Positions 22,495-31,127 of a stretch of DNA of 64,000 nt are shown here, one piece after another. Source of the DNA: RCIO01 sp035555795. Its GTDB lineage: Bacteria > Pseudomonadota > Alphaproteobacteria > Rhizobiales > Rhizobiaceae. Every line of letters begins with the position of its first letter. The first letter of the stretch is position 1. Location of the stretch: NCBI GenBank assembly GCA_035555795.1, contig DATMGE010000048.1, forward strand, positions 49,393 to 113,392, read 5' to 3'. The notes below the pieces were generated by a model, which was not told where the DNA came from, did not search any database, and saw only the letters and a program-made list of their open reading frames with translations. Position numbers and translations under genes: made by a program.

Positions 22495-23334
22495 ATGATC
22501 GATCGCCCACCTGCCGGCAATGTCGCCATTTCCGTGCGCAACGTCACGAAGCGGTTCGGGGAACGCGGCGGCAGCCAGGAGGTGCTGGCGCTGGACAATA
22601 TCTCGCTGGATATCAATCGCGGCGAGTTCGTCTGCCTCCTTGGCCCGTCCGGTTGCGGCAAGAGCACGCTGCTGAACATCATCGGCGGGCTGTTTCCGGC
22701 CTCCGAGGGCGAGGTGCTGATCGGCGACAAGGCGGTCAGGGGACCGCTGCCAAGGGAGATGGCGTTCGTGTTCCAGGAGAGCACGCTCTATCCCTGGTAT
22801 ACGGTGATCGAGAACTTCCGCATCGCACAGAAGTTTCAGCGCATTCCCCGTTCTGAGTGGAACGACCGGGCGATGGAAGCGCTGAAATCGGTCGGCATGG
22901 CGAGTTTCAGCAAGCACTATCCCAACGAGCTTTCCGTCGGCATGCGCCAGCGCGTCAACCTTGCGCGCAGCATCTGCATGCAGACGCCTATCATCATGAT
23001 GGACGAGCCGTTCGCCGCGCTGGACGAGCAGACCCGCATGGTGCTGGGCGAAGACCTGTCGGCGCTCCTGGCGGCGACCGGCAAGACCATCGTCTTCGTG
23101 ACCCACTCGCTCGCGGAGGCTGTCTTCCTGTCCGACCGCATCTTCGTCATGACGGCGCGTCCCGGCCGTATCAAGGAGATCGTCCGCGTCGAAGAGCCCC
23201 ATCCGCGATCGCCGGACTTCATGCTCGAGCCCCGCTTCTCCGAATTGCGCAACGACCTGTATGCGATGCTCCGCGAGGAGATCAGACGCGCCATGGCCTC
23301 GCTGCGAGACCCCCAATCAGGGGAGGCGGCATAA
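22495..23334 (+). CDS. ABC transporter ATP-binding protein (SsuB/TauB-like)
   Basis: This 279-residue ATPase has Walker A GPSGCGKST (about residues 53-61), a Q-loop FVFQESTLYPW, Walker B IIMMDEPFAALDEQ and an H-loop VTHSLAEAV. The signature reads ELSVGMRQR instead of the usual LSGGM, an odd replacement of the first glycine. Like its family it has a C-terminal extension (MTARPGRIKEIVRVEEPHPR). It is followed 1 nt later by the first permease. It powers import of the unknown substrate. Confidence 0.93.
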   Translation: MIDRPPAGNVAISVRNVTKRFGERGGSQEVLALDNISLDINRGEFVCLLGPSGCGKSTLLNIIGGLFPASEGEVLIGDKAVRGPLPREMAFVFQESTLYPWYTVIENFRIAQKFQRIPRSEWNDRAMEALKSVGMASFSKHYPNELSVGMRQRVNLARSICMQTPIIMMDEPFAALDEQTRMVLGEDLSALLAATGKTIVFVTHSLAEAVFLSDRIFVMTARPGRIKEIVRVEEPHPRSPDFMLEPRFSELRNDLYAMLREEIRRAMASLRDPQSGEAA

Positions 23335-23335
23335 G

Positions 23336-24085
23336 ATGCGAGCGATCCTCCTCAATCGGGGCATACAGGCGCTGTTCGTGCTGCTGGTGATTGCCGGCTG
23401 GATGTGGGCCACGGAAGTGCGTGGCGTGAGCAGGCTTTTCCTGCCGCCGCTCGACAGCGTGGCGGCGTCCTTCCAGAGGCTGGTTTCAAGTGGCGCGTTC
23501 TATGAAGCGCTGAAGGTGACGCTGTCGACGGTGGCGCAGGCCTATGCCATCGCCGTGGTTTCCGGAATCCTGATCGGCTATCTCGTCAGCCGTTCCCGCT
23601 TCTCCACCGCGGTATTCGAGCCGGTGATCTCGGGCATCTTCGCCATACCGCTGACGCTCTTCTTTCCCCTGTTCATCCTGTTCCTCGGCGTCGGCGTCTC
23701 GTCCAAGATCGCCTATGCCGCGCTCTACAGCTTCTTCCCCGTCTGCCTGAACACCATTGCCGGCTTGCAGTCGGTCGAGCCGCGCTACATCCAGGCCGCC
23801 CGCTCGATGGGAGCGTCGTCGCTGGAAGTGTTCCGTCATGTCCAGTTGCCGGCTGCCTTCCCGGTGCTGGTCAACGGCCTGCGCGTCAGCTTCCTGATCT
23901 GCTTCGCGGCGGTGCTGGGCGGCGAGGTCCTGATGTCCGTCGAGGGGCTGGGGCGCAATATTTCCCAATCGGCGGAAAGCATGAACACGGCGTCCATGTA
24001 TGCCTGGATCGTCTTCGTGATCCTGACGGCATTCGTCCTGAACATGGTCGTGACCTTCATCGAAAACCGCGCGAAGGAGTATTGA
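23336..24085 (+). CDS. ABC transporter permease (SsuC/TauC-like), first of two
   Basis: ATG 23336 follows the ATPase stop directly and GGGGAGGC serves as its ribosome site. The 249-residue protein has about six membrane helices and the EAA loop (VEPRYIQAARSMGASSLEVF, about residues 143-162) that docks on the ATPase. It should pair with the next gene as a heterodimeric channel. Confidence 0.93.
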   Translation: MRAILLNRGIQALFVLLVIAGWMWATEVRGVSRLFLPPLDSVAASFQRLVSSGAFYEALKVTLSTVAQAYAIAVVSGILIGYLVSRSRFSTAVFEPVISGIFAIPLTLFFPLFILFLGVGVSSKIAYAALYSFFPVCLNTIAGLQSVEPRYIQAARSMGASSLEVFRHVQLPAAFPVLVNGLRVSFLICFAAVLGGEVLMSVEGLGRNISQSAESMNTASMYAWIVFVILTAFVLNMVVTFIENRAKEY

Positions 24086-24086
24086 G

Positions 24087-24893
24087 ATGACTCCGATCGA
24101 CGCGACCGGTCCATCCGGAATCCTGTCCCGCAAGGCGCTCACGCAGGACCAGAAGGTCGTCTACACTCGGATCCTGGTGATCCTCGGCGTGGTCGTATTC
24201 TGGGAGATCGCCGGGCGGTTTCTGATCAATCCGGCATTCCTGGCTCCGCCGACACATGTCGTCCGCGCGCTGTTCACGACCATCTTTGCCAGCCCGGAAA
24301 TCCGCTATGCGATCTGGCTGGCGCTGGTGGAGGTGACCATCGCCTATGCGCTCGCGGTCGTGGTCGGCATCGCGATCGGGCTTGCGGTCGGCATTACCGA
24401 ACCGGGCCGCAAGGCGATGTTCCCGATCATCGTCATGATCTGGGTCATTCCCAACATCACCCTTCTGCCGCTCTTCATGGTCGTCTTCGGCCTGGGGCCG
24501 GTCGGCAAGATCGCCTATGCCTTCAGCGGCGGCATCTTTCCGATCATGGTCAACGTGATCGCGGGCATGCGCAATGTGAACCAGCTCTATGTGCGCGGCA
24601 CCCAGTCCATGGGGGGCAGCCGCCTCGATGAACTGCGGCATGTCGTGTTTCCCAACATGGTGCCCAGCCTGTTCACCGGCCTTCGGCTCGGCATGATCGT
24701 GACGATGCTGGGGGTGATCGCTTCCGAGCTCTACGTCTCCGCCAACGGCATCGGCTACTACACGCGCCTCTATTCCGAGGTCTACGATCCCGCGCCGCTG
24801 TTTGCGCTCATTCTCACGCTGGCCGTGATCTCCATCACACTCAACGAACTCGTCCGGCTTGCCGAGCGGCGCTTCACGCGCTGGCGGCGCTGA
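24087..24893 (+). CDS. ABC transporter permease (SsuC/TauC-like), second of two
   Basis: This 268-residue protein starts 1 nt after the previous permease. It has about six membrane helices and the EAA loop (VNQLYVRGTQSMGGSRLDEL, about residues 163-182). Two different permease genes in one operon suggest a heterodimer, in contrast with the usual SsuC homodimer. The second transporter in this window (45679-47198) has the same arrangement. Confidence 0.93.
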   Translation: MTPIDATGPSGILSRKALTQDQKVVYTRILVILGVVVFWEIAGRFLINPAFLAPPTHVVRALFTTIFASPEIRYAIWLALVEVTIAYALAVVVGIAIGLAVGITEPGRKAMFPIIVMIWVIPNITLLPLFMVVFGLGPVGKIAYAFSGGIFPIMVNVIAGMRNVNQLYVRGTQSMGGSRLDELRHVVFPNMVPSLFTGLRLGMIVTMLGVIASELYVSANGIGYYTRLYSEVYDPAPLFALILTLAVISITLNELVRLAERRFTRWRR

Positions 24894-24936
24894 CCGTTTC
24901 GCGTCGTTCCCTTCAGTCCAAGGAATTCATGCTCAG

Positions 24937-27024
24937 ATGGCACCAATTGAACCAAGCGCGGCTGGACGCCAGGAAAGCAACATAAGCGTCGCCGTAGATA
25001 TCGGCGGCACGTTCACCGACCTCGTCGCATTCGATGAGAATACCGGCCAGTTGCATCAGTCCAAGCAGCTCACCACGCATGACGAACTTTCGCAGGGCAT
25101 CTGGAACTGCCTTGCCAAGGCAGCCCTCGGGCCGTCCGATGCGTCAACCTTCATCCATGGCTCGACCATCGCGATCAATATCGCGATCGAGGAGAAGGGC
25201 GCGCCGACCGCGCTCGTCGTCACCAGGGGCACGCGCGACGTCTACAAGATCGGCCGCCAGAGCAGGCCGGACGCCTACAATTTCTTCTTCAAGCGGCCGG
25301 TGCCGCTCGCACCTCGGTCGCGCACCTTCGAGATCGACGAGCGCCTGTCGGCCGCTGGCGAGGTTCTGACGCCATTCGACATGGATGAGGCAAGGACAAT
25401 TGCCGAGGCGGTGAAGGCCACGGGCGCCGAAGCCGTCGCCGTCTGTTTCCTGCATTCCTACAAGAATCCCATGCACGAAGAGGCAATGGGCAAAGTGCTC
25501 TCGGAGTTGTTGGAGGGGACCTATATTTCCCTGTCGCACCAGATCGTTCGCGAATACCGCGAATATGAGCGCACTTCGACCACGGTGATGAACTCCTATA
25601 TCGGGCCGAAGGTCAGCGAATATGTCGGGCGGATCGGCGAGCGCCTGTCGGAGGACGGCTTCGACGGCCGCTTCCTGATCATGCAGTCGAATGGCGGCGT
25701 CATGGCGCCGGAGACGGCGACGCGGTTGCCGGTTGCGATGATGGAATCCGGCCCGGTCGGCGGTGTCATCGCCGCCGCCGAGATCGGGCAGCGGCTCGGC
25801 TACGCGGATGTGATCGCCTTCGACATGGGCGGGACGACGGCCAAGACCAGTCTCGTCAAGGGTGGCGAGGTTGCGGTGGCGCAAGGCTACTACATCGGCG
25901 GCTACGCGAGCGGTCATCCCGTCATGTATCCGGTCGTCGACATTACCGAGGTAGGTGCCGGCGGCGGGTCGATCGCCTGGATCGATCAGGTCGGAGCGCT
26001 GAAGCTCGGCCCGCACAGCGCCGGGTCGATGCCGGGGCCGGTATCGTACGGGCGCGGAGGCACCGAGCCGACGGTTACCGACGCCAATGTGGTACTCGGC
26101 CGGATCGGCGACACCAGCTTCCTGGGAGGGGAAATGCCGCTCGACGCCGCGGCCGCGCGCGATGCCATCGGCAAGGTCATCGGCGAACGGCTCGGCCTGT
26201 CCGTGGTCGACGCGGCACTCGGCATCATGAAGATCGCCACCGCCAAGATGGCGCTGGCAGTGCGTGGCGTGTCGGTCGAGAAGGGATATGATCCACGCGA
26301 CTTCGCCATGGTCGCCATGGGCGGGGCCGGACCGCTGCACGCGTTGGCCATCGCCCGCGATCTTCACATCCCCACTGTCATCATTCCGAACCTGCCGGCG
26401 CATTTCTCAGCGCTCGGCATGCTGATGGCCGATGTGCGCCACGACTACGTCCGGACCTATTACCAGCGCCTCACAAATTCCGATCCCCGTGAAATCGTCG
26501 CCATCTATGACGAACTGATCGGCGAGGGCAGCCTTGCACTCGATGAGGCAGACGTCGCGGCGGATGCGCGTTCCTTCCAGCGGCTGATGGACCTGCGCTA
26601 TGTCGGGCAGGAATTTCATCTCCAGATACCCATCAGCGCCGAGGAGGCCGCCGGCGATTTCGAGGTGGTTCGCAGCCGCTTCGATGAAGTGCATCGGCGG
26701 CGGTTCGGCCATGCGGCCGATGGCGAGCCGGTGGAGCTCGTCAATCTGCGGCTTTCGGCAAAAGGTGCCCGCCGCAAGATCCGCTTTCCCGACGCGTCTG
26801 CGACCGTCAGCGAGGCGTGCATCGGCACGCGGGACATCTACCTCGACGAGGCCGGAAGGGTGGACCACTGTCCCGTCTATCGCCGCGATCTCCTCGCGGC
26901 GGGCAGCCGTGTCAGCGGACCGGCGGTGATCGAGGAATATGCGTCGACCACGGTATTGTTTGACGGAGACGTCGCGGATATCGCCGCGACCGGTGAAATC
27001 GTCGTGAAAGTGGGGCAGAAATGA
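24937..27024 (+). CDS. hyuA: Hydantoinase/oxoprolinase A subunit (HyuA-like)
   Basis: This 695-residue protein begins VAVDIGGTFTDLVAFDE (about residues 16-32), the ASKHA-type phosphate loop. FIHGSTIAINIAIEEKGA, DVIAFDMGGTTAKTSLV (about 288-304, second phosphate loop) and the hydantoinase A core GAGGGSIAWID follow. HyuA/HyuB-type enzymes use ATP to open five-membered cyclic amides (N-methylhydantoin, 5-oxoproline), and acetone carboxylases are relatives. It overlaps hyuB by 4 bp. Together with creatinase-like M24 proteins downstream, a cyclic amide or guanidino/ureido compound is the likely substrate class. Confidence 0.9.
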   Translation: MAPIEPSAAGRQESNISVAVDIGGTFTDLVAFDENTGQLHQSKQLTTHDELSQGIWNCLAKAALGPSDASTFIHGSTIAINIAIEEKGAPTALVVTRGTRDVYKIGRQSRPDAYNFFFKRPVPLAPRSRTFEIDERLSAAGEVLTPFDMDEARTIAEAVKATGAEAVAVCFLHSYKNPMHEEAMGKVLSELLEGTYISLSHQIVREYREYERTSTTVMNSYIGPKVSEYVGRIGERLSEDGFDGRFLIMQSNGGVMAPETATRLPVAMMESGPVGGVIAAAEIGQRLGYADVIAFDMGGTTAKTSLVKGGEVAVAQGYYIGGYASGHPVMYPVVDITEVGAGGGSIAWIDQVGALKLGPHSAGSMPGPVSYGRGGTEPTVTDANVVLGRIGDTSFLGGEMPLDAAAARDAIGKVIGERLGLSVVDAALGIMKIATAKMALAVRGVSVEKGYDPRDFAMVAMGGAGPLHALAIARDLHIPTVIIPNLPAHFSALGMLMADVRHDYVRTYYQRLTNSDPREIVAIYDELIGEGSLALDEADVAADARSFQRLMDLRYVGQEFHLQIPISAEEAAGDFEVVRSRFDEVHRRRFGHAADGEPVELVNLRLSAKGARRKIRFPDASATVSEACIGTRDIYLDEAGRVDHCPVYRRDLLAAGSRVSGPAVIEEYASTTVLFDGDVADIAATGEIVVKVGQK

Positions 27025-28766
27025 CGTCGGCAACCATGCAGGACCCGCTCGACCCGATTACCCTCGAGGTCATCCGCAACGCGCTGCCGGCCATCTCCGA
27101 CGAGATGAGCACCGACCTGCAGCGCACCTCCTACAACATGATGATCTACGAGGTGCGCGACTATTGCACGGCGCTTCTCGACACGGACGGATCGCTCATT
27201 TCGCAGAATGTCGGCGGCGTCTCGCATTTCGTCGCCGATCTCGGCGCGGTCATCAAGGACGGTATCGCACGTTACGGGCTGGACGGCTTCTTCCCCGGCG
27301 ACGTGGTGATGCACAACCATCAGGCGGTTGCCGGCCAGCATCTCAACAATGTGGTGATCTACACCCCGGCATTCCATGACGGCCGTCTCGTGGCCTTCGC
27401 GGTGGTGCGTGCGCACTGGGCCGACATTGGCGGGCTTTCCACCGGCTTCGGCGGCGCGGGCGCGTATGATCCGTGGAGCGAAGGCCTCCAGGTCGATCAA
27501 CTGAAGCTGTATGAGAAGGGCGTGCCCGACCAGAAGGTCCTCAAGCTCATCTCCGACAATATCCGGTTTCCCGATGCCGCCATGGGCGATCTGCGGTCGC
27601 AGCTCGCGGCATGCAGCCTGGGCGAGCGACGCTTCGCCGAGGTTCTCGACCGCTACGGCCAGGATGTGGTGAAGCGGTCGATCGCGCAGATCTATGCCGA
27701 GACGGAAGCGAAGTGCCGCGCGGCGGTCACGGCGATGCCGGACGGGGTCTATACGGCCGAGGCGTTTCTCGACGGGGGTGCCGGGGGACAGGTCGATATC
27801 AAGGTGAAGGTGACCGTCGCGGGGTCCGACATGGAGATCGACCTCTCGGGCTGTTCCCCGCAGCGGGACAACTTCCCCATGAACGCCCGCACCTATGCAG
27901 GCGCCTACATTGCCTACAAGGCGCTGACATCGCCCATGGAGCCCCTTAACGAAGGTGCTTTCAGCGGGCTGAAGGTCGTGCTGCCGGAAGGCAACATGAT
28001 GATGGCGAAGTTTCCCGCTTTCATGGCGAGCTGGGGTTCGTCGCTGCCGACCGTCGTCGACACCGTATGGCGCGCATTTGCCGAAGCCATGCCGGATCGC
28101 ATCCCCGCAGCCCATAGCGGCACGCTGGGCGGGTCGCTTGCATTCTCGGGCTATGATCCGAAGCTCGGCACCGGCTTCGTCGCGCAATCCATCGAGTCCG
28201 GTGGCTGGGGCGGGCGTCCCGATGCCGATGGCGAGGACGCGTCGATGTCCGTCTGCCAGGGCGACGTGCGCAATACACCCATCGAAACTATGGAGCTCAA
28301 GACGCCGGTCCTGGTGCTGGAGCGGTCGCTGCGCCCCGATTCCGGCGGCGCCGGAAAATTCCGGGGCGGGCTGGGGCTCCAGACGCGCGTGCGTTCTCTG
28401 GTGGAAGGCCGGTGGAACGCCGCTCCTCCGGGGGCCCGCTCGAGCTGTCCGCCATGGGGGCTGTGGGGCGGCAAGGAAGGAACGCCCGGCGCGACCTTCG
28501 TGAAGGAAGCGAACGGCGACGAATTCCGCAAATCACCGACGCCGCGCTACGCCGGCCCCTCGGGCACGGAAGTGCTCTACCAGACGGCAGGCGGCGGCGG
28601 CTGGGGCGATCCGCTGGAGCGTCCGGCCGAAACGGTGCTGCGCGACGTGCTCGAGGGCTATGTCTCGCAGGACGTGGCGCTCAGCGAATATGGCGTCGTG
28701 CTCACGCCCTGCGGGCAGGCGGTGGACCGGACGGCGACCGAAGCAAGACGCGCGGCACGGGGATAG
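27021..28766 (+). CDS. hyuB: Hydantoinase/oxoprolinase B subunit (HyuB-like)
   Basis: This 581-residue protein starts within the hyuA stop (ATGA overlap). Recognisable family stretches are DPITLEVIRNALPAISDEM, QNVGGVSHFVADLGAVIKD, PGDVVMHNHQAVAGQHLNN (about residues 91-110), HWADIGGLSTGFGG and the C-terminal TAGGGGWGDPLERP (about 531-544). It forms the catalytic complex with HyuA. Length is slightly above the usual 520-570. Confidence 0.9.
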   Translation: MTSATMQDPLDPITLEVIRNALPAISDEMSTDLQRTSYNMMIYEVRDYCTALLDTDGSLISQNVGGVSHFVADLGAVIKDGIARYGLDGFFPGDVVMHNHQAVAGQHLNNVVIYTPAFHDGRLVAFAVVRAHWADIGGLSTGFGGAGAYDPWSEGLQVDQLKLYEKGVPDQKVLKLISDNIRFPDAAMGDLRSQLAACSLGERRFAEVLDRYGQDVVKRSIAQIYAETEAKCRAAVTAMPDGVYTAEAFLDGGAGGQVDIKVKVTVAGSDMEIDLSGCSPQRDNFPMNARTYAGAYIAYKALTSPMEPLNEGAFSGLKVVLPEGNMMMAKFPAFMASWGSSLPTVVDTVWRAFAEAMPDRIPAAHSGTLGGSLAFSGYDPKLGTGFVAQSIESGGWGGRPDADGEDASMSVCQGDVRNTPIETMELKTPVLVLERSLRPDSGGAGKFRGGLGLQTRVRSLVEGRWNAAPPGARSSCPPWGLWGGKEGTPGATFVKEANGDEFRKSPTPRYAGPSGTEVLYQTAGGGGWGDPLERPAETVLRDVLEGYVSQDVALSEYGVVLTPCGQAVDRTATEARRAARG

Positions 28767-28777
28767 AGGAGGCCTGA

Positions 28778-29932
28778 ATGGGAACGCTCGACCATCTGCA
28801 ACAGCTTCGCGAGGCTGCGCTGGAACGGCGGCGCGACAGGCTGCGCGCCATCCTGCAGGAAGCCGGCCTCGAAGCGCTCATCGCCTACGGCACCGGCAAC
28901 CACTACCTGATCGGGATGAACCCCGCCTGGTACTATTCGGGCCTCAAGCAACTCGGGCCGCATATGGCGATGATCCTGCCGGCCGAGGGCGAACCCTTCA
29001 CGGTCATCACGCCCCAATGGGAGCTTGCACGGGCGCAGGAGCGCATCGGCGTTGGCGCCATCGTTGCCTGCGAACCGGCAGACTTTCTCGCCGAACTGGG
29101 TCGCGCATTAGATGCGCGCCGGATCGATCGTCGTCGCGTCGCCTTTGCGGGCGGCATACCGCCGCGCCACATTACCGAGGGCGTTTCCCAGCTCCTCGGC
29201 GGTGCGCCGCATGATGGCGACGGAATCGCCAGCGACATGGCGCGCATTCGCGACGACTGGTCGCTCGCATGCACCAACAAGGCGATCGAGATCGCGGAAC
29301 AGAGCTATGACTGGATGCTCGAACGCGCACGGCCGGGGATGACCGAGCTCGAACTCGGCGTCGAACTCGATATCCAAATCCGCCGGCTGGGCGCGGAAGA
29401 CAATTTCCAGCTCTTCTCCGGGGCGCTGCACAACCGTTCGGTGCACCGGCCGACCGATCGGATCCTCCAGAAGGGCGACGTCATATTGGCGGAGATCACG
29501 CCCGGCGTGGAAGGCGAGTTCATGCAGATCTGCCGTACCGCCGTTCTGGGCCAGGCCAGCGAGTTGCAGAAGGAGAAATTTGCCCTTCTGGACGGGGCGC
29601 TGAAGGCCGGCGTGGCGATCGCTCGGCCGGGAACCAGGGTCGATGACATCGTCGAGGCGATGAATGCGCCGATCAACGCTGCGGGCTACGGGCAATATAC
29701 CAAGCCTCCTTACATGCGGACCCGCGGCCACTCCATGTCGCTTGGCTCGATGGACCCGGAGATCGCGCTGGGAAAGGGGCAGGTTCTGATGGAAGGCATG
29801 GCCTTCGTCATGCATCCGAACCAGTACATTCCCGACACCGGCTACATGCTGTGCGGCGAACCCGTCTTCGTGGAAGCCGACGGGGCGCGTCCCATGACGC
29901 GTCGCTACGGCACGCTCGACTCGATCGTGTAG
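28778..29932 (+). CDS. M24-family pita-bread hydrolase, metal ligands mostly missing (creatinase-like)
   Basis: This 384-residue protein has a creatinase N-terminal domain (to about 160) and an M24 catalytic fold. In aminopeptidase P the metals are held by two Asp, one His and two Glu. Here the first Asp region reads VILAEITPG (Glu), the second GEFMQICRT (no Asp), the His is kept in TRGHSMSLGS (about 317), and the next region reads FVMHPNQYIP (His in place of Glu). Creatinase is also metal-independent and cleaves a C-N bond of a guanidino compound, so a similar non-peptidase reaction is plausible. AGGAGG precedes the ATG. Confidence 0.8.
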   Translation: MGTLDHLQQLREAALERRRDRLRAILQEAGLEALIAYGTGNHYLIGMNPAWYYSGLKQLGPHMAMILPAEGEPFTVITPQWELARAQERIGVGAIVACEPADFLAELGRALDARRIDRRRVAFAGGIPPRHITEGVSQLLGGAPHDGDGIASDMARIRDDWSLACTNKAIEIAEQSYDWMLERARPGMTELELGVELDIQIRRLGAEDNFQLFSGALHNRSVHRPTDRILQKGDVILAEITPGVEGEFMQICRTAVLGQASELQKEKFALLDGALKAGVAIARPGTRVDDIVEAMNAPINAAGYGQYTKPPYMRTRGHSMSLGSMDPEIALGKGQVLMEGMAFVMHPNQYIPDTGYMLCGEPVFVEADGARPMTRRYGTLDSIV

Positions 29933-29942
29933 GAGCCAGATC

Positions 29943-31061
29943 ATGTACAGCATGGGACCGATCACGCGCCGCGGCTACGCCGTCTGGGATCGCGGCATTT
30001 TTCCGATCGACGAATTTACCGAGCGCTATGCGCATGTCCGTTCGCGCATGGCCGCCGAGGGGCTGGGCGCGATCATCGTGTTCGGCAACATGTTCGACGA
30101 TGCCGACCTGGCCTATCTGGCGGGCGGGCACCTCGACGGCGCCGTTATCGTGTCGGCGCAGGACGAGCCGCGCTTCATCTCGGCGGGCGGCAGCCGCGAA
30201 CTCTATTTCCACAAGACGCTGACCTGGATCGAGCGCGTCGATATTGCGGGACCGGCGGGTCTCGCCGCCGCACTGGCCAAGGCGCTGCAGGAGCTTTCCG
30301 CCCTTGATGGCCCGATCGGAATTGTCGGCCGCCAGAGCCTTTCGCCGAAGGTCAACGCCCAGATGAGCGAGGCGCTGTCGCAGTGGAGCGTGCATGACGC
30401 CGACCATCTGCTTGCCGACATCCGCGCCTGCGCACGCGAGCGCGAGACCCTCGCCGTTCGCGTCGCGCTGGCGATCGCAACCTCGGCCGTGGAAGCCGGG
30501 GAAACCGCCTTCGCCGCAGGTGCGAGCAATGCTGAGGCGCTTGTGGAGGCTGAGCGCGCGGCGCGGCTGCGCCGGGCGTGGGATGTGCGTCTCCTGTCGA
30601 ATATCGACCGGCCGGACCTTCGTCCCTATGAGGGTGCTTCGGCGACGCGGCTCTCGCCCTTCGTGCTCTGGGTCGGTGTGAGATATCAGGGATATTGGGC
30701 CGAGACGGTCAATGCGCATGCCGATCCCGACGGATTTGCCAATCGCGCATTGTCGGCCATGGAATCGGCCACCGGCACCGGTGCGGTTGCCGGACAGGTC
30801 GCCGAAGCCGCAACCAGGGTTCTGGACGATGCGAGCGCCTATGCGCTCTCCTACGGTCTGGGCAGCGCCATCGGGCAGACGCCTGCCGAGGGGCCTGTCC
30901 TGCGTCTGGGCAACAGGGAGACGCTGAGAGCCGGTCAGTTGCTGACATTGCGCGTTGCCGCCAGGCGAGGAGACACCCTGGCGATGGCGGCCCGAACCGT
31001 GCGGGTGCAAGATGGCGGCTGCGAAAGGCTGGAGCCGTTCAAGCCATCCTGGGCGGTCTGA
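29943..31061 (+). CDS. Degenerate M24/creatinase-like protein
   Basis: This 372-residue protein is 10 nt after the first M24 gene. The N-terminal half (FTERYAHVRSRMAAEGLGAI, IIVFGNMFDDADLAYLAGG) is clearly creatinase-N-like. The C-terminal half keeps only the outline: FVLWVGVRYQGYWAETVNA lies where both Asp ligands should be, and YGLGSAIGQTPAEGP replaces the usual GHxxG region. With no metal ligands it may be a partner subunit or scaffold for the preceding protein. It ends the series before the MmgE/PrpD gene. Confidence 0.72.
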   Translation: MYSMGPITRRGYAVWDRGIFPIDEFTERYAHVRSRMAAEGLGAIIVFGNMFDDADLAYLAGGHLDGAVIVSAQDEPRFISAGGSRELYFHKTLTWIERVDIAGPAGLAAALAKALQELSALDGPIGIVGRQSLSPKVNAQMSEALSQWSVHDADHLLADIRACARERETLAVRVALAIATSAVEAGETAFAAGASNAEALVEAERAARLRRAWDVRLLSNIDRPDLRPYEGASATRLSPFVLWVGVRYQGYWAETVNAHADPDGFANRALSAMESATGTGAVAGQVAEAATRVLDDASAYALSYGLGSAIGQTPAEGPVLRLGNRETLRAGQLLTLRVAARRGDTLAMAARTVRVQDGGCERLEPFKPSWAV

Positions 31062-31127
31062 CGAAATGGCGCTTCACCGCTTTCGGGTTTGCACTGCGAC
31101 CGTTGGCTAAGAGACGAAGTCGTGCAG

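Noticed and set aside
25144..26403. Long antisense frames within hyuA and hyuB (also 26877-28187)
   Set aside because: They mirror high third-position GC of the real genes and have no recognisable protein features.
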